Shown: one piece after another, positions 17,640-25,538 of the stretch
How positions within the stretch are numbered: the stretch's first letter is position 1
How the letters are laid out: each line of letters opens with the position of its first letter
Origin: Bacteroidales bacterium
GTDB taxonomy: Bacteria > Bacteroidota > Bacteroidia > Bacteroidales > UBA932
Length of the DNA: 48,648 nt
Direction of reading: 5' to 3'
NCBI GenBank assembly: GCA_017453565.1
Contig: JAFTEQ010000006.1
Span: 1 to 48,648 of the forward strand
Notes under the pieces: generated by a model
What the model was told of the DNA's origin: nothing
The model's database searches: none
What the model saw: only the letters and a program-made list of their open reading frames with translations
Position numbers and translations under genes: made by a program

Positions 17640-18068
17640 ATGGTAAAGTACTTCACCGAAGACGTCCGCTTCCCCTTCAAGAAGAAACTTCCCGTACGCC
17701 GCTGGCTCCGTTTCGTGGCCGAGAGCGAGGTGCGGCGGCTGGGCGCGGTGAACATTATCTTCTGCTCCGACCACTACCTGCTCGACATGAATGTGAAGTA
17801 TCTCGGACACGATTATTTCACCGATATCATTACCTTCGACTATTGCGAAGGCAAGGTCCTGTCGGGCGATTTATTCATCAGCATCGACTCGGTGCGTGAG
17901 AATGCGGCGCACTACGGCGCCAGCTTCGAGGACGAACTCGACCGGGTCATCGTGCACGGTCTTCTGCACCTGATTGGCTACGACGACCACACTCCGGAAG
18001 AGCAGAGCCAGATGCGCGCCAAGGAAAACTACTACCTGTCGCTCCGGCCGGTGGTCTTCACCGACTAG
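17640..18068 (+). CDS. ybeY: rRNA maturation endoribonuclease YbeY
   Basis: A 142-residue YbeY: zinc-dependent RNase needed for 16S rRNA 3'-end maturation and ribosome quality control. The signature [12 protein letters not shown] supplies the three metal-binding His residues, preceded by a TDIITFDY strand. The length is typical. ATG at 17640 is preferred to a TTG two codons earlier. mnmG starts 4 bases after the stop, so the two are co-transcribed. Confidence 0.93.
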   Translation: MVKYFTEDVRFPFKKKLPVRRWLRFVAESEVRRLGAVNIIFCSDHYLLDMNVKYLGHDYFTDIITFDYCEGKVLSGDLFISIDSVRENAAHYGASFEDELDRVIVHGLLHLIGYDDHTPEEQSQMRAKENYYLSLRPVVFTD

Positions 18069-18072
18069 ACCG

Positions 18073-19932
18073 ATGCAGGGAAAGTACGATATCATTGTGG
18101 TGGGCGGCGGACATGCCGGTTGCGAGGCCGCAGCGGCGGCCGCACGCCTGGGTTCGTCGGTCCTTTTAATTACGATGGACCTCAGGGGCCTTGCCCGCAT
18201 GTCGTGCAACCCGGCTGTAGGAGGAATTGCTAAAGGGCAGATTGTCAGGGAGATAGATGCGCTTGGCGGTTGCTCTGCCCGCATTACCGACGCCTGTACG
18301 CTGCAGTTCCGCATGCTCAACAGGTCCAAGGGACCGGCCATGTGGAGCCCCCGCGCACAGTGCGATAAAAGGGCGTATTCCGCGTTCTGGCGCAAGGAAC
18401 TCGAAAGTCTCTCTAACTTAGATATTTACGAAGATTCTGCGCTTTCTTTCCTCTTTGAGAATTCAAAAATCGCGGGCGTCCTGACCCGTACCGGGGCGAT
18501 TTTTCATGCTCGCGCCGTTATTCTTACCGCCGGGACCTTCCTTGGAGGCCGGCTTTTCATTGGAAAGCACAGTTTCGAAGGCGGGCGCATCGGCGAGCCG
18601 GCTTCGCTCGGACTCAGCGAACAGCTTGCCGAACGGGGGATCGCCACCGGTCGGATGAAGACCGGCACCCCGCCCAGGATCGACATCGCCTCGGTCGACC
18701 TTTCCCGTCTCGGCGTTCAGGAGGGAGACCCCGACCCCGACCGTTTTTCCTTCCTGCCGGTTCCGTCCTCGGTTCAGGGTTCGGGCGAACAGATGGTCTG
18801 CTACACGCTGCACACCAATGAGCGGGTTCACGAAATCCTTCGCTCCGGTTTTTCGGAGTCGCCCATGTTTTCCGGGAAGATTCGGGGACGGGGACCGCGC
18901 TACTGCCCCAGCATTGAGGACAAACTCCGTGTCTTTCCCGACAACCCGGCGCATCTCCTGTTCCTGGAGCCCGAGGGGCGCGACATCAGGGAATACTATC
19001 TCCAGGGCTTTTCCTCCTCGTTACCGCTGCAGGTCCAGCTGGACGCCCTGCACGCCATCGAGGGCCTGGAGCAGGTGAAGATCTACAAGCCCGCCTATGC
19101 GGTGGAGTACGACTATTTCGACCCGTCTCAGCTGCACGCCACGCTGGAGTCGAAGATTGTGGAAGGGCTGTATCTGGCCGGGCAGGTGAACGGAACCACG
19201 GGCTACGAAGAGGCGGCCGCGCAGGGACTGATGGCCGGCATCAACGCGCACCTGCGACTGAAAGGAAAGGATCCCTTCGTCCTGCGCCGCGACGAGTCGT
19301 ACATTGGGGTGCTTATCGACGACCTGGTGACCAAAGGCGTGGACGAGCCGTACCGCATGTTTACCTCGCGCGCCGAATTCCGCATCCTGCTGCGCCAGGA
19401 CAATGCCGACCAGCGCCTGACGCCCAAGGGGCACGAGTTGGGCCTGGCGAACGAGGACCGTTATGCGCTCACGCTGCGCAAATACGAGGCGGTGGATGAA
19501 CTCACGCGCTATTGCGACACGCACAACCTGACGCCGGCGCAGGTCAACGAATACCTGGCGTCGTGCGGCTCCGCGGCCTTGGAAGAATCGAAAAAGATAT
19601 CCGAGGTGGCCCTCCGCCCGGAGCTGGATCTGGGGGCGTTGTTGCAATTGGTTCCACGTGGAACAGAGGACCGGAAGGTTGTGGAGTCGGTGGAGATTAC
19701 CCTGAAGTACCGGGGCTACATTGACCGGGAACGGCGCATGGCCGAGAAGATTCTTCGCCTCGAAGATTTCCGGATTCCCGAGTCGTTCGACTTTGACAAG
19801 CTATCGGGCCTCACCATCGAGTGCCGACAGAAATTAAAGAAATACGCGCCGCGGACCATTGCCCAGGCGTCGCGCATTTCGGGCGTTTCGCCCGCGGATA
19901 TTTCCGTTATGCTGGTCTATTTTGGCCGTTGA
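18073..19932 (+). CDS. mnmG: tRNA uridine-5-carboxymethylaminomethyl modification enzyme MnmG
   Basis: A 619-residue MnmG (GidA): with MnmE it installs the carboxymethylaminomethyl group on wobble U34 of several tRNAs, using FAD and methylene-tetrahydrofolate. Seen: FAD-binding [12 protein letters not shown] at the N-terminus, [11 protein letters not shown], the YFDP and [16 protein letters not shown] segments, and the C-terminal helical domain contacting MnmE and tRNA. The ATG at 18073 gives the normal N-terminus; an in-frame ATG at 17974 lies inside ybeY. A parS-like palindrome (19650-19665) lies within the coding sequence. In many bacteria this gene is close to oriC. mnmE is not in the window. 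Confidence 0.95.
   Translation: MQGKYDIIVVGGGHAGCEAAAAAARLGSSVLLITMDLRGLARMSCNPAVGGIAKGQIVREIDALGGCSARITDACTLQFRMLNRSKGPAMWSPRAQCDKRAYSAFWRKELESLSNLDIYEDSALSFLFENSKIAGVLTRTGAIFHARAVILTAGTFLGGRLFIGKHSFEGGRIGEPASLGLSEQLAERGIATGRMKTGTPPRIDIASVDLSRLGVQEGDPDPDRFSFLPVPSSVQGSGEQMVCYTLHTNERVHEILRSGFSESPMFSGKIRGRGPRYCPSIEDKLRVFPDNPAHLLFLEPEGRDIREYYLQGFSSSLPLQVQLDALHAIEGLEQVKIYKPAYAVEYDYFDPSQLHATLESKIVEGLYLAGQVNGTTGYEEAAAQGLMAGINAHLRLKGKDPFVLRRDESYIGVLIDDLVTKGVDEPYRMFTSRAEFRILLRQDNADQRLTPKGHELGLANEDRYALTLRKYEAVDELTRYCDTHNLTPAQVNEYLASCGSAALEESKKISEVALRPELDLGALLQLVPRGTEDRKVVESVEITLKYRGYIDRERRMAEKILRLEDFRIPESFDFDKLSGLTIECRQKLKKYAPRTIAQASRISGVSPADISVMLVYFGR
19650..19665. promoter_or_regulatory. parS-like ParB-binding site inside mnmG
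   Basis: GGTTCCACGTGGAACA: a 14-bp perfect palindrome GTTCCACGTGGAAC (19651-19664), matching the widespread parS pattern TGTTnCACGTGnAACA except at the first base. It lies in the mnmG reading frame. Confidence 0.7.
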
Positions 19933-19944
19933 GTGAAAGCGGCG

Positions 19945-19960
19945 TGTTCCACGTGGAACA
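19945..19960. promoter_or_regulatory. parS-like ParB-binding site between mnmG and ruvA
   Basis: TGTTCCACGTGGAACA, a perfect 16-bp palindrome fitting the parS pattern TGTTnCACGTGnAACA fully. It fills half of the 32-base gap between the convergent mnmG and ruvA stops and is 295 bases from the other copy. Confidence 0.85.
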
Positions 19961-19964
19961 GGCA

Positions 19965-20558
19965 CTAAAGCATCGACAGCGCGATTTTGATAATCTCTTC
20001 CACTTTTGCTGTGGGATTCTCGCGGAGGATGTTCTGAATGGCCTTATTGATGTTGGGCCGTGCAAATCCGAGCATCTGGAGGGCCGAGGCCGCCTCTTCC
20101 GCCGCATCGCTGCTGCTACCCTGAAACAGCGCTTCGCTCCCGGCACCAGCTCCTTTCACAATCTTGTCCTTAAGTTCGAGGATCATTCGTTGTGCCGTTT
20201 TAAGGCCGATGCCTTTGATGGATTTGAGTCGTGCCAGATTTTCGGAAAGGATGGCGTCGCGCAGTTCGTCGGCCGAGAGCGACGAGAGAATCATACGCGC
20301 CGAGGCGGCGCCCATTCCGGACACTCCGGTGATGAGGCAGAAGAGTTCGCGCTCTTCCTTGGAAGCGAAGCCGTACGATACTTCCGTGCCGTCGCGCTGG
20401 TTGACCTGGCGCTGCACATAGAGTGTGGCATCGCTCACTTTCTCCAAACGCGTGTAGGTCTGGAGCGAAATCTCCAGCCCGTAGCCGATGCCCTGGTTCT
20501 CCACCACCACGCGTGTGGGGCTGAGTTCGGCAATCTTTCCTTTGATATAATCGATCAT
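19965..20558 (-). CDS. ruvA: Holliday junction DNA-binding protein RuvA
   Basis: A 197-residue RuvA: a tetramer that clamps the four-way junction and loads RuvB. Seen: the N-terminal OB-fold (MIDYIKGKIAEL through about residue 65), the tandem helix-hairpin-helix region with LITGVSGMGAASA and LKSIKGIGLKTAQRMI, and a C-terminal three-helix domain (from about 150) that contacts RuvB. The length is normal. The promoter box lies so close to the start that the mRNA would be almost leaderless. It converges on mnmG. Confidence 0.95.
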   Translation of the reverse strand: MIDYIKGKIAELSPTRVVVENQGIGYGLEISLQTYTRLEKVSDATLYVQRQVNQRDGTEVSYGFASKEERELFCLITGVSGMGAASARMILSSLSADELRDAILSENLARLKSIKGIGLKTAQRMILELKDKIVKGAGAGSEALFQGSSSDAAEEAASALQMLGFARPNINKAIQNILRENPTAKVEEIIKIALSML

Positions 20559-20566
20559 AGCAGGAG

Positions 20567-20574
20567 CAAATGTA
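20567..20574 (-). promoter_or_regulatory. -7 promoter box for ruvA
   Basis: Perfect TACATTTG on the minus strand with only 8 bases between box and ATG, predicting a leader of a few bases at most. Confidence 0.6.
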
Positions 20575-20586
20575 AGAAATATTTCC

Positions 20587-20594
20587 TAATTTCG
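20587..20594 (+). promoter_or_regulatory. probable -7 box for sufS operon
   Basis: TAATTTCG, one mismatch from TAnnTTTG, 32 bases before the sufS ATG. Divergent from the ruvA box 12 bases away. Confidence 0.45.
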
Positions 20595-20626
20595 TGGTCC
20601 CGATTGAACAGGCAAAAGAGTATCCC

Positions 20627-21883
20627 ATGACGCTGGAGCAGGCGAGAAAGCGTTTCCCGCAACTGGAGGAAACGGTCTATGGAAAGCCGCTGGTCTATCT
20701 TGACCATGCGGCCACTTCGCTTCGTCCGCTGGAGGTCGTTCGTTGCTGGGAAGAAGTGTCTTTTCGGAAGAACGCCAACCTGCATCGCGCCGTGCACTAC
20801 ATGGCCCAGCAGGCCACCGCAGCCTTTGAAGAAGCCCGGGCCACCGTTGCTTCGTTCCTTGGCGCCGCCTCTCCGCGCGAGATCGTGTTCACTCCCGGCG
20901 CTACAGCCGCAGCAAACCTGCTGGCCACTTGCCTGGGACAATCCCGTATTGAAGGCGGTCACCGTGTTGCGGAGCCGTATATCGGCGCGGGCGACTGCCT
21001 CCTTGTGGCTGAAAGCGAACACCACTCCAACCTTGTCCCCTGGCAGATGTTGTGTGAACGTACGGGAGCCCGCTTGGTGGTCCTTCCCGTCGAAGAAGAC
21101 GGCAGCTACAACCTCACGCGTCTGGAGGAAGCTCTGAAGGCAGCCCCGAAGCTGTTCTGTATTGCGCACATTTCCAATGTGTTAGGCCTAATTAATCCCA
21201 TTGCGGAGATGGCCGCCCTTTGCCACCGCGCGGGCTGTCGCGTCGTGGTAGACGGCGCGCAGGGCATCGTGCATGCGGATGTGAATGTGTGCGAGATGGG
21301 GGCGGACTACTACTTCTTCTCGGGCCACAAGATCTATGCGGCTCCGGGAACGGGCGTGCTCTGGGCGCGCGCGGAATTGCTGGACGAACTGCCTCCCTAT
21401 ATGGGTGGCGGCGAGATGATCGACCACGTGCGTTGGGAGGGCTCAACCTGGGCCGAACCCCCGTACCGTTTCGAAGCCGGCACGCAGAATCTTTCTGGCG
21501 TGCCCACCCTGGTTCCCGCCCTGCGCCTGTTGCAGGAGCTCCGGGGCCCGGAAATGCTGGCGAACGCGCTGGCTGTGCGCGATTATGTGTGGGAGCAACT
21601 GCTTGCCATACAGGGACTTCGGCTTTACGGAAATCCTTCCGACCGGAGCCTGAAAGTCCCCATTTTCTCCTTCTCCATAGAAGGCGTGCACCATGAGGAC
21701 CTGGCCCTGCTGCTCGACAAGATGGGCGTTGCCGTCCGCTCCGGCCAGATGTGTGCCGAGCCGCTGATGGGCCGCATTGGCGTGACGGGCATGGTGCGCG
21801 CCTCGTTCGCGCCTTTCAACACCCTGCAGGAGGCAGAAACCTTTATCAAGAGCCTTCACAAGGCCATAGGAATGTTGCGCTGA
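20627..21883 (+). CDS. sufS: cysteine desulfurase SufS
   Basis: A 418-residue PLP enzyme that takes sulfur from cysteine as a persulfide for Fe-S cluster assembly. Seen: the PLP-stacking His in AESEHHSN (about 132), the Schiff-base Lys in SGHKIYAAPGTG (K235), and the active-site Cys in RSGQMCAEPL (C376) followed by RASF. These are SufS (type II) rather than IscS features. The ATG at 20627 is preferred to a GTG at 20594 that overlaps the promoter box. sufE follows with a TGATG stop/start overlap. The SufBCD scaffold is not next to it. Confidence 0.93.
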   Translation: MTLEQARKRFPQLEETVYGKPLVYLDHAATSLRPLEVVRCWEEVSFRKNANLHRAVHYMAQQATAAFEEARATVASFLGAASPREIVFTPGATAAANLLATCLGQSRIEGGHRVAEPYIGAGDCLLVAESEHHSNLVPWQMLCERTGARLVVLPVEEDGSYNLTRLEEALKAAPKLFCIAHISNVLGLINPIAEMAALCHRAGCRVVVDGAQGIVHADVNVCEMGADYYFFSGHKIYAAPGTGVLWARAELLDELPPYMGGGEMIDHVRWEGSTWAEPPYRFEAGTQNLSGVPTLVPALRLLQELRGPEMLANALAVRDYVWEQLLAIQGLRLYGNPSDRSLKVPIFSFSIEGVHHEDLALLLDKMGVAVRSGQMCAEPLMGRIGVTGMVRASFAPFNTLQEAETFIKSLHKAIGMLR

Positions 21884-22299
21884 TGGATAGTCTGGAAGAA
21901 GCAAAAGCCGCCGTTGTCGAGCAGTTCTCCCTGTTCGACGAGTGGCTCGACAAATACGAATACCTCATTGAACTGGGCAAGGACCTGGAAGCGTTCCCCG
22001 TGGAACATAAGACCGACGAACACCTTATCGAAGGCTGTCAGTCGCGGGTCTGGCTCGATACGGAGCTGCGCGACGGCCGCCTCTATTTCCGGGCCGACAG
22101 CGACGCCATCATCACAAAGGGCATCATCTCCCTCCTCATCGGGGTGTACTCGGGCCGTCGGCCGGAGGAAATCGCCTCCGACGATTTCTCGTTCGTAGAA
22201 GCCATCGGTCTGCGCGAGAACCTCTCGCCCACGCGGGCGAACGGACTCTCGTCGATGATTGCCCGTATCCGTGCGGAAGCGAAGGCACAAATGAGTTAA
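21883..22299 (+). CDS. sufE: sulfur acceptor protein SufE
   Basis: A 138-residue SufE: accepts the persulfide from SufS and passes it to the Fe-S scaffold. The active-site Cys is in IEGCQSRVW (C52), the family signature. The start is the ATG overlapping the sufS stop (TGATG), so the two subunits of one sulfur-transfer unit are translationally coupled. sufT follows after 4 bases. The reading frame is open further upstream, but only within sufS. Confidence 0.93.
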   Translation: MDSLEEAKAAVVEQFSLFDEWLDKYEYLIELGKDLEAFPVEHKTDEHLIEGCQSRVWLDTELRDGRLYFRADSDAIITKGIISLLIGVYSGRRPEEIASDDFSFVEAIGLRENLSPTRANGLSSMIARIRAEAKAQMS

Positions 22300-22303
22300 G
22301 ACA

Positions 22304-22660
22304 ATGGAAGACAAAGAAATACTGACTCCGGAAGATGTGAAGGAACTCGCTCCGCTCTACGAGGCGGTGGTGCTGGCGCTCAAGCAGGTCTACGACCCGG
22401 AAATCCCCGTGAACATCTACGACTTGGGGCTTATCTACGACATCCACATAGATAAAAAGCGCTTTGTCTCCATCAGGATGACCTTCACCGCGCCTAACTG
22501 CCCCATGGCCGACGAGGTTTTGGCGGAGGTGGAACACGGTGTGAAACTCACCCCGGGCGTGTCGGGCTGCAAGATCGAGCTCACGTTCGATCCGGTCTGG
22601 GACCGGAGTATGCTGTCCGACGAAGCGCGCGTAGCGCTGGGTTTGGACCCCGAATTTTAG
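22304..22660 (+). CDS. sufT: SufT/MIP18 (DUF59) Fe-S assembly factor
   Basis: A 118-residue DUF59 protein, the family of SufT and PaaD, thought to help insert or mature Fe-S clusters. Seen: the DPEIPVNIYDLGLIY motif, the conserved Cys in TAPNCPMAD, and a VWDRSMLSDEAR end. It lies directly after sufSE and 4 bases before folK. The family function is known mainly from accessory phenotypes; the exact step here is inferred from context. Confidence 0.88.
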   Translation: MEDKEILTPEDVKELAPLYEAVVLALKQVYDPEIPVNIYDLGLIYDIHIDKKRFVSIRMTFTAPNCPMADEVLAEVEHGVKLTPGVSGCKIELTFDPVWDRSMLSDEARVALGLDPEF

Positions 22661-22664
22661 CCCC

Positions 22665-23087
22665 ATGCCGAAACTCTATCTGCTGCTGGGATCCAATCTG
22701 GGCGACCGCCGGGCCAACCTCGAAACGGCCCTGGAGCGGCTTGACGCCTTGTTCGGGCCGCGTCTGGCGCAGTCTTCGGTGGCGGAGACCGAGGCCGTGG
22801 GTTTCGACGGTCCGGCCTTTCTCAATACGGTGGTCTGTTACCGCACCCGTCGTGCGCCGTTGTGCATCCTCCGCGCCGTGAAACAGATTGAATGGGAGAT
22901 GGGCCGCAGGGACGCGCCCGAGTACGGTCCCGACGGCGGACGCATCTACCACAGCCGCATCATCGACATCGATCTCCTGCGCTACGGACGGCTGGAGATG
23001 TCTACGCCCGAACTTACCCTGCCGCATCCGCAGGTGGCCGGACGGGCGTTCGTGGCCCCGCTGCTGGCGGAAATAGAGAGAAAATAA
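22665..23087 (+). CDS. folK: 6-hydroxymethyl-7,8-dihydropterin pyrophosphokinase
   Basis: A 140-residue HPPK: transfers pyrophosphate from ATP to 6-hydroxymethyl-dihydropterin in folate synthesis. Seen: the N-terminal LLLGSNLGDR, the FLNTVV strand, and the metal-binding signature RIIDIDLLRYG followed by PHPQVAGRAFVAPLL. Slightly shorter than the 159-residue E. coli enzyme but complete. Last gene of the suf run; a separate promoter for glyS follows. Confidence 0.93.
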   Translation: MPKLYLLLGSNLGDRRANLETALERLDALFGPRLAQSSVAETEAVGFDGPAFLNTVVCYRTRRAPLCILRAVKQIEWEMGRRDAPEYGPDGGRIYHSRIIDIDLLRYGRLEMSTPELTLPHPQVAGRAFVAPLLAEIERK

Positions 23088-23088
23088 C

Positions 23089-23096
23089 TACATTTG
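23089..23096 (+). promoter_or_regulatory. -7 promoter box for glyS
   Basis: Perfect TACATTTG with only 6 bases between the box and the ATG at 23103, so the transcript would start at or within a few bases of the start codon. Confidence 0.6.
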
Positions 23097-23102
23097 CACA
23101 TT

Positions 23103-24641
23103 ATGACTCAAGACGAACTTTTCAAGGTACTCGTCGCGCATTGCAAGGAGTACGGATTCATTTTCCCGTCGAGCGAAATCTACGACGGGCTCGCGGCCGT
23201 CTACGATTACGGCCAGATGGGCGTGGAACTCAAGAACAACATCAAACAGTATTGGTGGAACGCCATGACCCGCCTCAACGAGAACATCGTGGGCATTGAC
23301 GCGGGCATCTTCATGCATCCCAAGACCTGGGTGGCATCGGGCCACGTGGCCGCTTTCAACGACCCGCTCATCGACAACAAGGACTCCAAGAAGCGCTACC
23401 GCGCCGACGTGCTCATCGAAGACTATCTCGCCAAGATCGAGGAGAAGATGAACAAGGAGGTGGAGAAGGGCCGCCGCAAGTTCGGCGAGGCCTTTGACGA
23501 GGCCAAATTCCGCGAGACCAACCCCAATATCCTGCGTGAGAAGGCCCGTTACGAGGAAGTGCACAACCGTTATGTGGCCGCCGAAAAGGCGAACGACCTG
23601 GCCGAATACAAGCAGATCATCCTCGACTGCGGCATTGTCTGCCCCATCAGCGGCACCGCCAACTGGACCGACGTGCGCCAGTTCAACCTCATGTTCAGCA
23701 CCCAGTTCGGGAGCGTGGGCGACGAGGCCAATACCGTGTACCTGCGCCCCGAGACGGCTCAGGGCATCTTTGTCGACTATATCAATGTGCAGAAGACCGG
23801 GCGGATGAAGATCCCCTTCGGTATTGCCCAGATTGGCAAGGCCTTCCGCAACGAGGTGGTGGCGCGCCAGTTCATCTTCCGCATGCGCGAATTCGAGCAG
23901 ATGGAGATGGAGTTCTTCCTGCGTCCGGGCACCGAGATGGAGTGGTTCGCCAAATGGAAGGAGAATCGTATGAAATGGCATGTGAATCTGGGAATGGGCG
24001 CGGAGAACTACCGCTTCCACGACCACGAGAAACTGGCCCACTACGCCAATGCAGCCACCGATATCGAGTTCCGTTTCCCCTTCGGTTTCAAGGAGTTGGA
24101 AGGCATTCACTCCCGCACCGACTTCGACCTGGGTAACCACCAGCAGCTGTCGGGCCGCAAGCTCCAGTACTTCGATCCCGAGACGGGCGAAAGCTACGTG
24201 CCCTATTGCGTGGAGACCTCGATCGGCGTAGACCGCATGTTCCTGGCGGTGCTGTCCCATTCCTACAAGGAGGAACAGCTTGAGAACGGTGAAACCCGCG
24301 TGGTGCTGTGCCTGCCCGCCCCGCTCGCTCCGGTGAAAGCCGCCGTGCTGCCGCTGGTGAAGAAGGACGGCCTGCCCGAACTCGCCCAGGAAGTGATGGA
24401 CCTGCTGAAATACGACTTCAACTGCCAGTACGAGGAGAAAGACTCCATTGGCAAGCGCTACCGCCGGCAGGATGCCATCGGCACCCCGTTCTGCATCACG
24501 GTCGATCACGACTCGCTGCAGGACCGCTGCGTCACCGTGCGCGACCGCGACACGATGACCCAGGAGCGCGTCCCCATTACGGAACTGCGCGCCCTCATCG
24601 ACAGCAAGGTGAACCTCAACAACCTGCTGCGCAAGCTCTAG
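23103..24641 (+). CDS. glyS: glycyl-tRNA synthetase (dimeric type)
   Basis: A 512-residue class II synthetase of the alpha-2 (GlyQS) type that charges tRNA-Gly. Seen: an N-terminal region with IFPSSEIYDGLAAVYDYG, motif 2 with FRNEVVARQFIFRMREFEQ, motif 3 with the VETSIGVDRMF end, and a C-terminal anticodon-binding domain (about 400-512). The ATG at 23103 gives the usual MTQDELFKVL beginning; a TTG at 23094 would lie inside the promoter box. It converges on the EEP gene with a 3-base gap. Confidence 0.95.
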   Translation: MTQDELFKVLVAHCKEYGFIFPSSEIYDGLAAVYDYGQMGVELKNNIKQYWWNAMTRLNENIVGIDAGIFMHPKTWVASGHVAAFNDPLIDNKDSKKRYRADVLIEDYLAKIEEKMNKEVEKGRRKFGEAFDEAKFRETNPNILREKARYEEVHNRYVAAEKANDLAEYKQIILDCGIVCPISGTANWTDVRQFNLMFSTQFGSVGDEANTVYLRPETAQGIFVDYINVQKTGRMKIPFGIAQIGKAFRNEVVARQFIFRMREFEQMEMEFFLRPGTEMEWFAKWKENRMKWHVNLGMGAENYRFHDHEKLAHYANAATDIEFRFPFGFKELEGIHSRTDFDLGNHQQLSGRKLQYFDPETGESYVPYCVETSIGVDRMFLAVLSHSYKEEQLENGETRVVLCLPAPLAPVKAAVLPLVKKDGLPELAQEVMDLLKYDFNCQYEEKDSIGKRYRRQDAIGTPFCITVDHDSLQDRCVTVRDRDTMTQERVPITELRALIDSKVNLNNLLRKL

Positions 24642-24644
24642 CGG

Positions 24645-25484
24645 CTAGAATTCCAGTTCTGCCTGGATGGGATAGTGGTCGGAAACGTATTTCCGGCCAC
24701 TATATTCTTTTGTAACGGTCTCGAAGCGAAGGCAGCTGCGGAAACCGGAGAAGAAGATATAGTCGATGATGGGCTCCTGGCCTCGCTGGCCCCAGCCGTG
24801 GAAGGTGCCGTGGCGGTCGCCCTGCTGCGCCACATCGCGCGCATTCTGCATCACCTTGTTGAAATCGACGATGGTCTCGCTGTCGTGATGGAGGTTGAAG
24901 TCGCCCGTGAGCACAAGGGGCCAGCCCTTGGGGTTCATGGCGGCGATCTTCTCGCGCACGAGCCGGAGGCCCTTCACGCGCGCCACTTTGCCTTTGTGGT
25001 CAAGATGCGTGTTCACCATGAAGAACTTGCGTCCGCTCCGGCGGTCTTTGAACAGGGCCCAGGTGGCCGTGCGGCGGCAACGGGCGTCCCAGCCCCGGGA
25101 GGGGATGTCCGGCGTCTCCGAGAGCCACCAGGTCCCCCATTTGATGAGCTTCAGGTCCTTCTTCCGGTAGAAGATACCCATCTGTTCTCCTTTTGACACT
25201 CCGTCTTCGCGGCCTACGCCGATATACTTATAGTCGGGCTGCCGCTCCAGGAAGTAGGCTGCCTGGAAATCGTAGGCTTCCTGAACGCCGAAAAGGTCGG
25301 GCTTCCGGTCACCGATCATTTCGGCCGCGGCGTCACGCCGGAACTCCCAGGAATTGGGGCCGTCTTTGGCGACGCCCAGGCGGACATTGAAGGAAAGCAC
25401 GCTGAGACGTGCCGGATCTTTGCAAGCAGCATCGGAAAGCGTCAGACAAAGGAGAGAGAGCAGGAAAAACGCGAATTTTTTCAT
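24645..25484 (-). CDS. secreted endonuclease/exonuclease/phosphatase-family hydrolase
   Basis: A 279-residue exported member of the EEP (DNase I-like, Mg-dependent) superfamily. Seen: a signal peptide (MKKFAFFLLSLL..., cleaved near SDAA), then the N-terminal SFNVRLG, the catalytic Glu in FGVQEAY, the NTHLDH motif, TGDFN (Asp/Asn pair), and the final SDHYP (Asp-His). All core catalytic residues are present. Secreted Bacteroidetes members of this group include putative sugar- or inositol-phosphatases and nucleases; the substrate is not evident. The open frame continues upstream to 26516, but that part is antisense to the next gene. Confidence 0.87.
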   Translation of the reverse strand: MKKFAFFLLSLLCLTLSDAACKDPARLSVLSFNVRLGVAKDGPNSWEFRRDAAAEMIGDRKPDLFGVQEAYDFQAAYFLERQPDYKYIGVGREDGVSKGEQMGIFYRKKDLKLIKWGTWWLSETPDIPSRGWDARCRRTATWALFKDRRSGRKFFMVNTHLDHKGKVARVKGLRLVREKIAAMNPKGWPLVLTGDFNLHHDSETIVDFNKVMQNARDVAQQGDRHGTFHGWGQRGQEPIIDYIFFSGFRSCLRFETVTKEYSGRKYVSDHYPIQAELEF

Positions 25485-25504
25485 GAGACGAAAGGTTATC
25501 GGCA

Positions 25505-25512
25505 CAAATTTA
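25505..25512 (-). promoter_or_regulatory. -7 promoter box for the EEP hydrolase gene
   Basis: Perfect TAAATTTG on the minus strand, 20 bases before the start. Back to back with the ThiL-like gene's box, 2 bases apart. Confidence 0.6.
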
Positions 25513-25514
25513 TG

Positions 25515-25522
25515 TAATTTTG
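25515..25522 (+). promoter_or_regulatory. -7 promoter box for the ThiL-like gene
   Basis: Perfect TAATTTTG, 16 bases before the ATG at 25539. Confidence 0.6.
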
Positions 25523-25538
25523 CGCAAACTCGACAGAG

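Noticed and set aside
23340-23351. GGCCACGTGGCC palindrome in glyS as a third parS
   Set aside because: It shares only the CACGTG core and lacks the flanking GTT/AAC arms; it falls in codons for Gly-His-Val-Ala and needs no other explanation.
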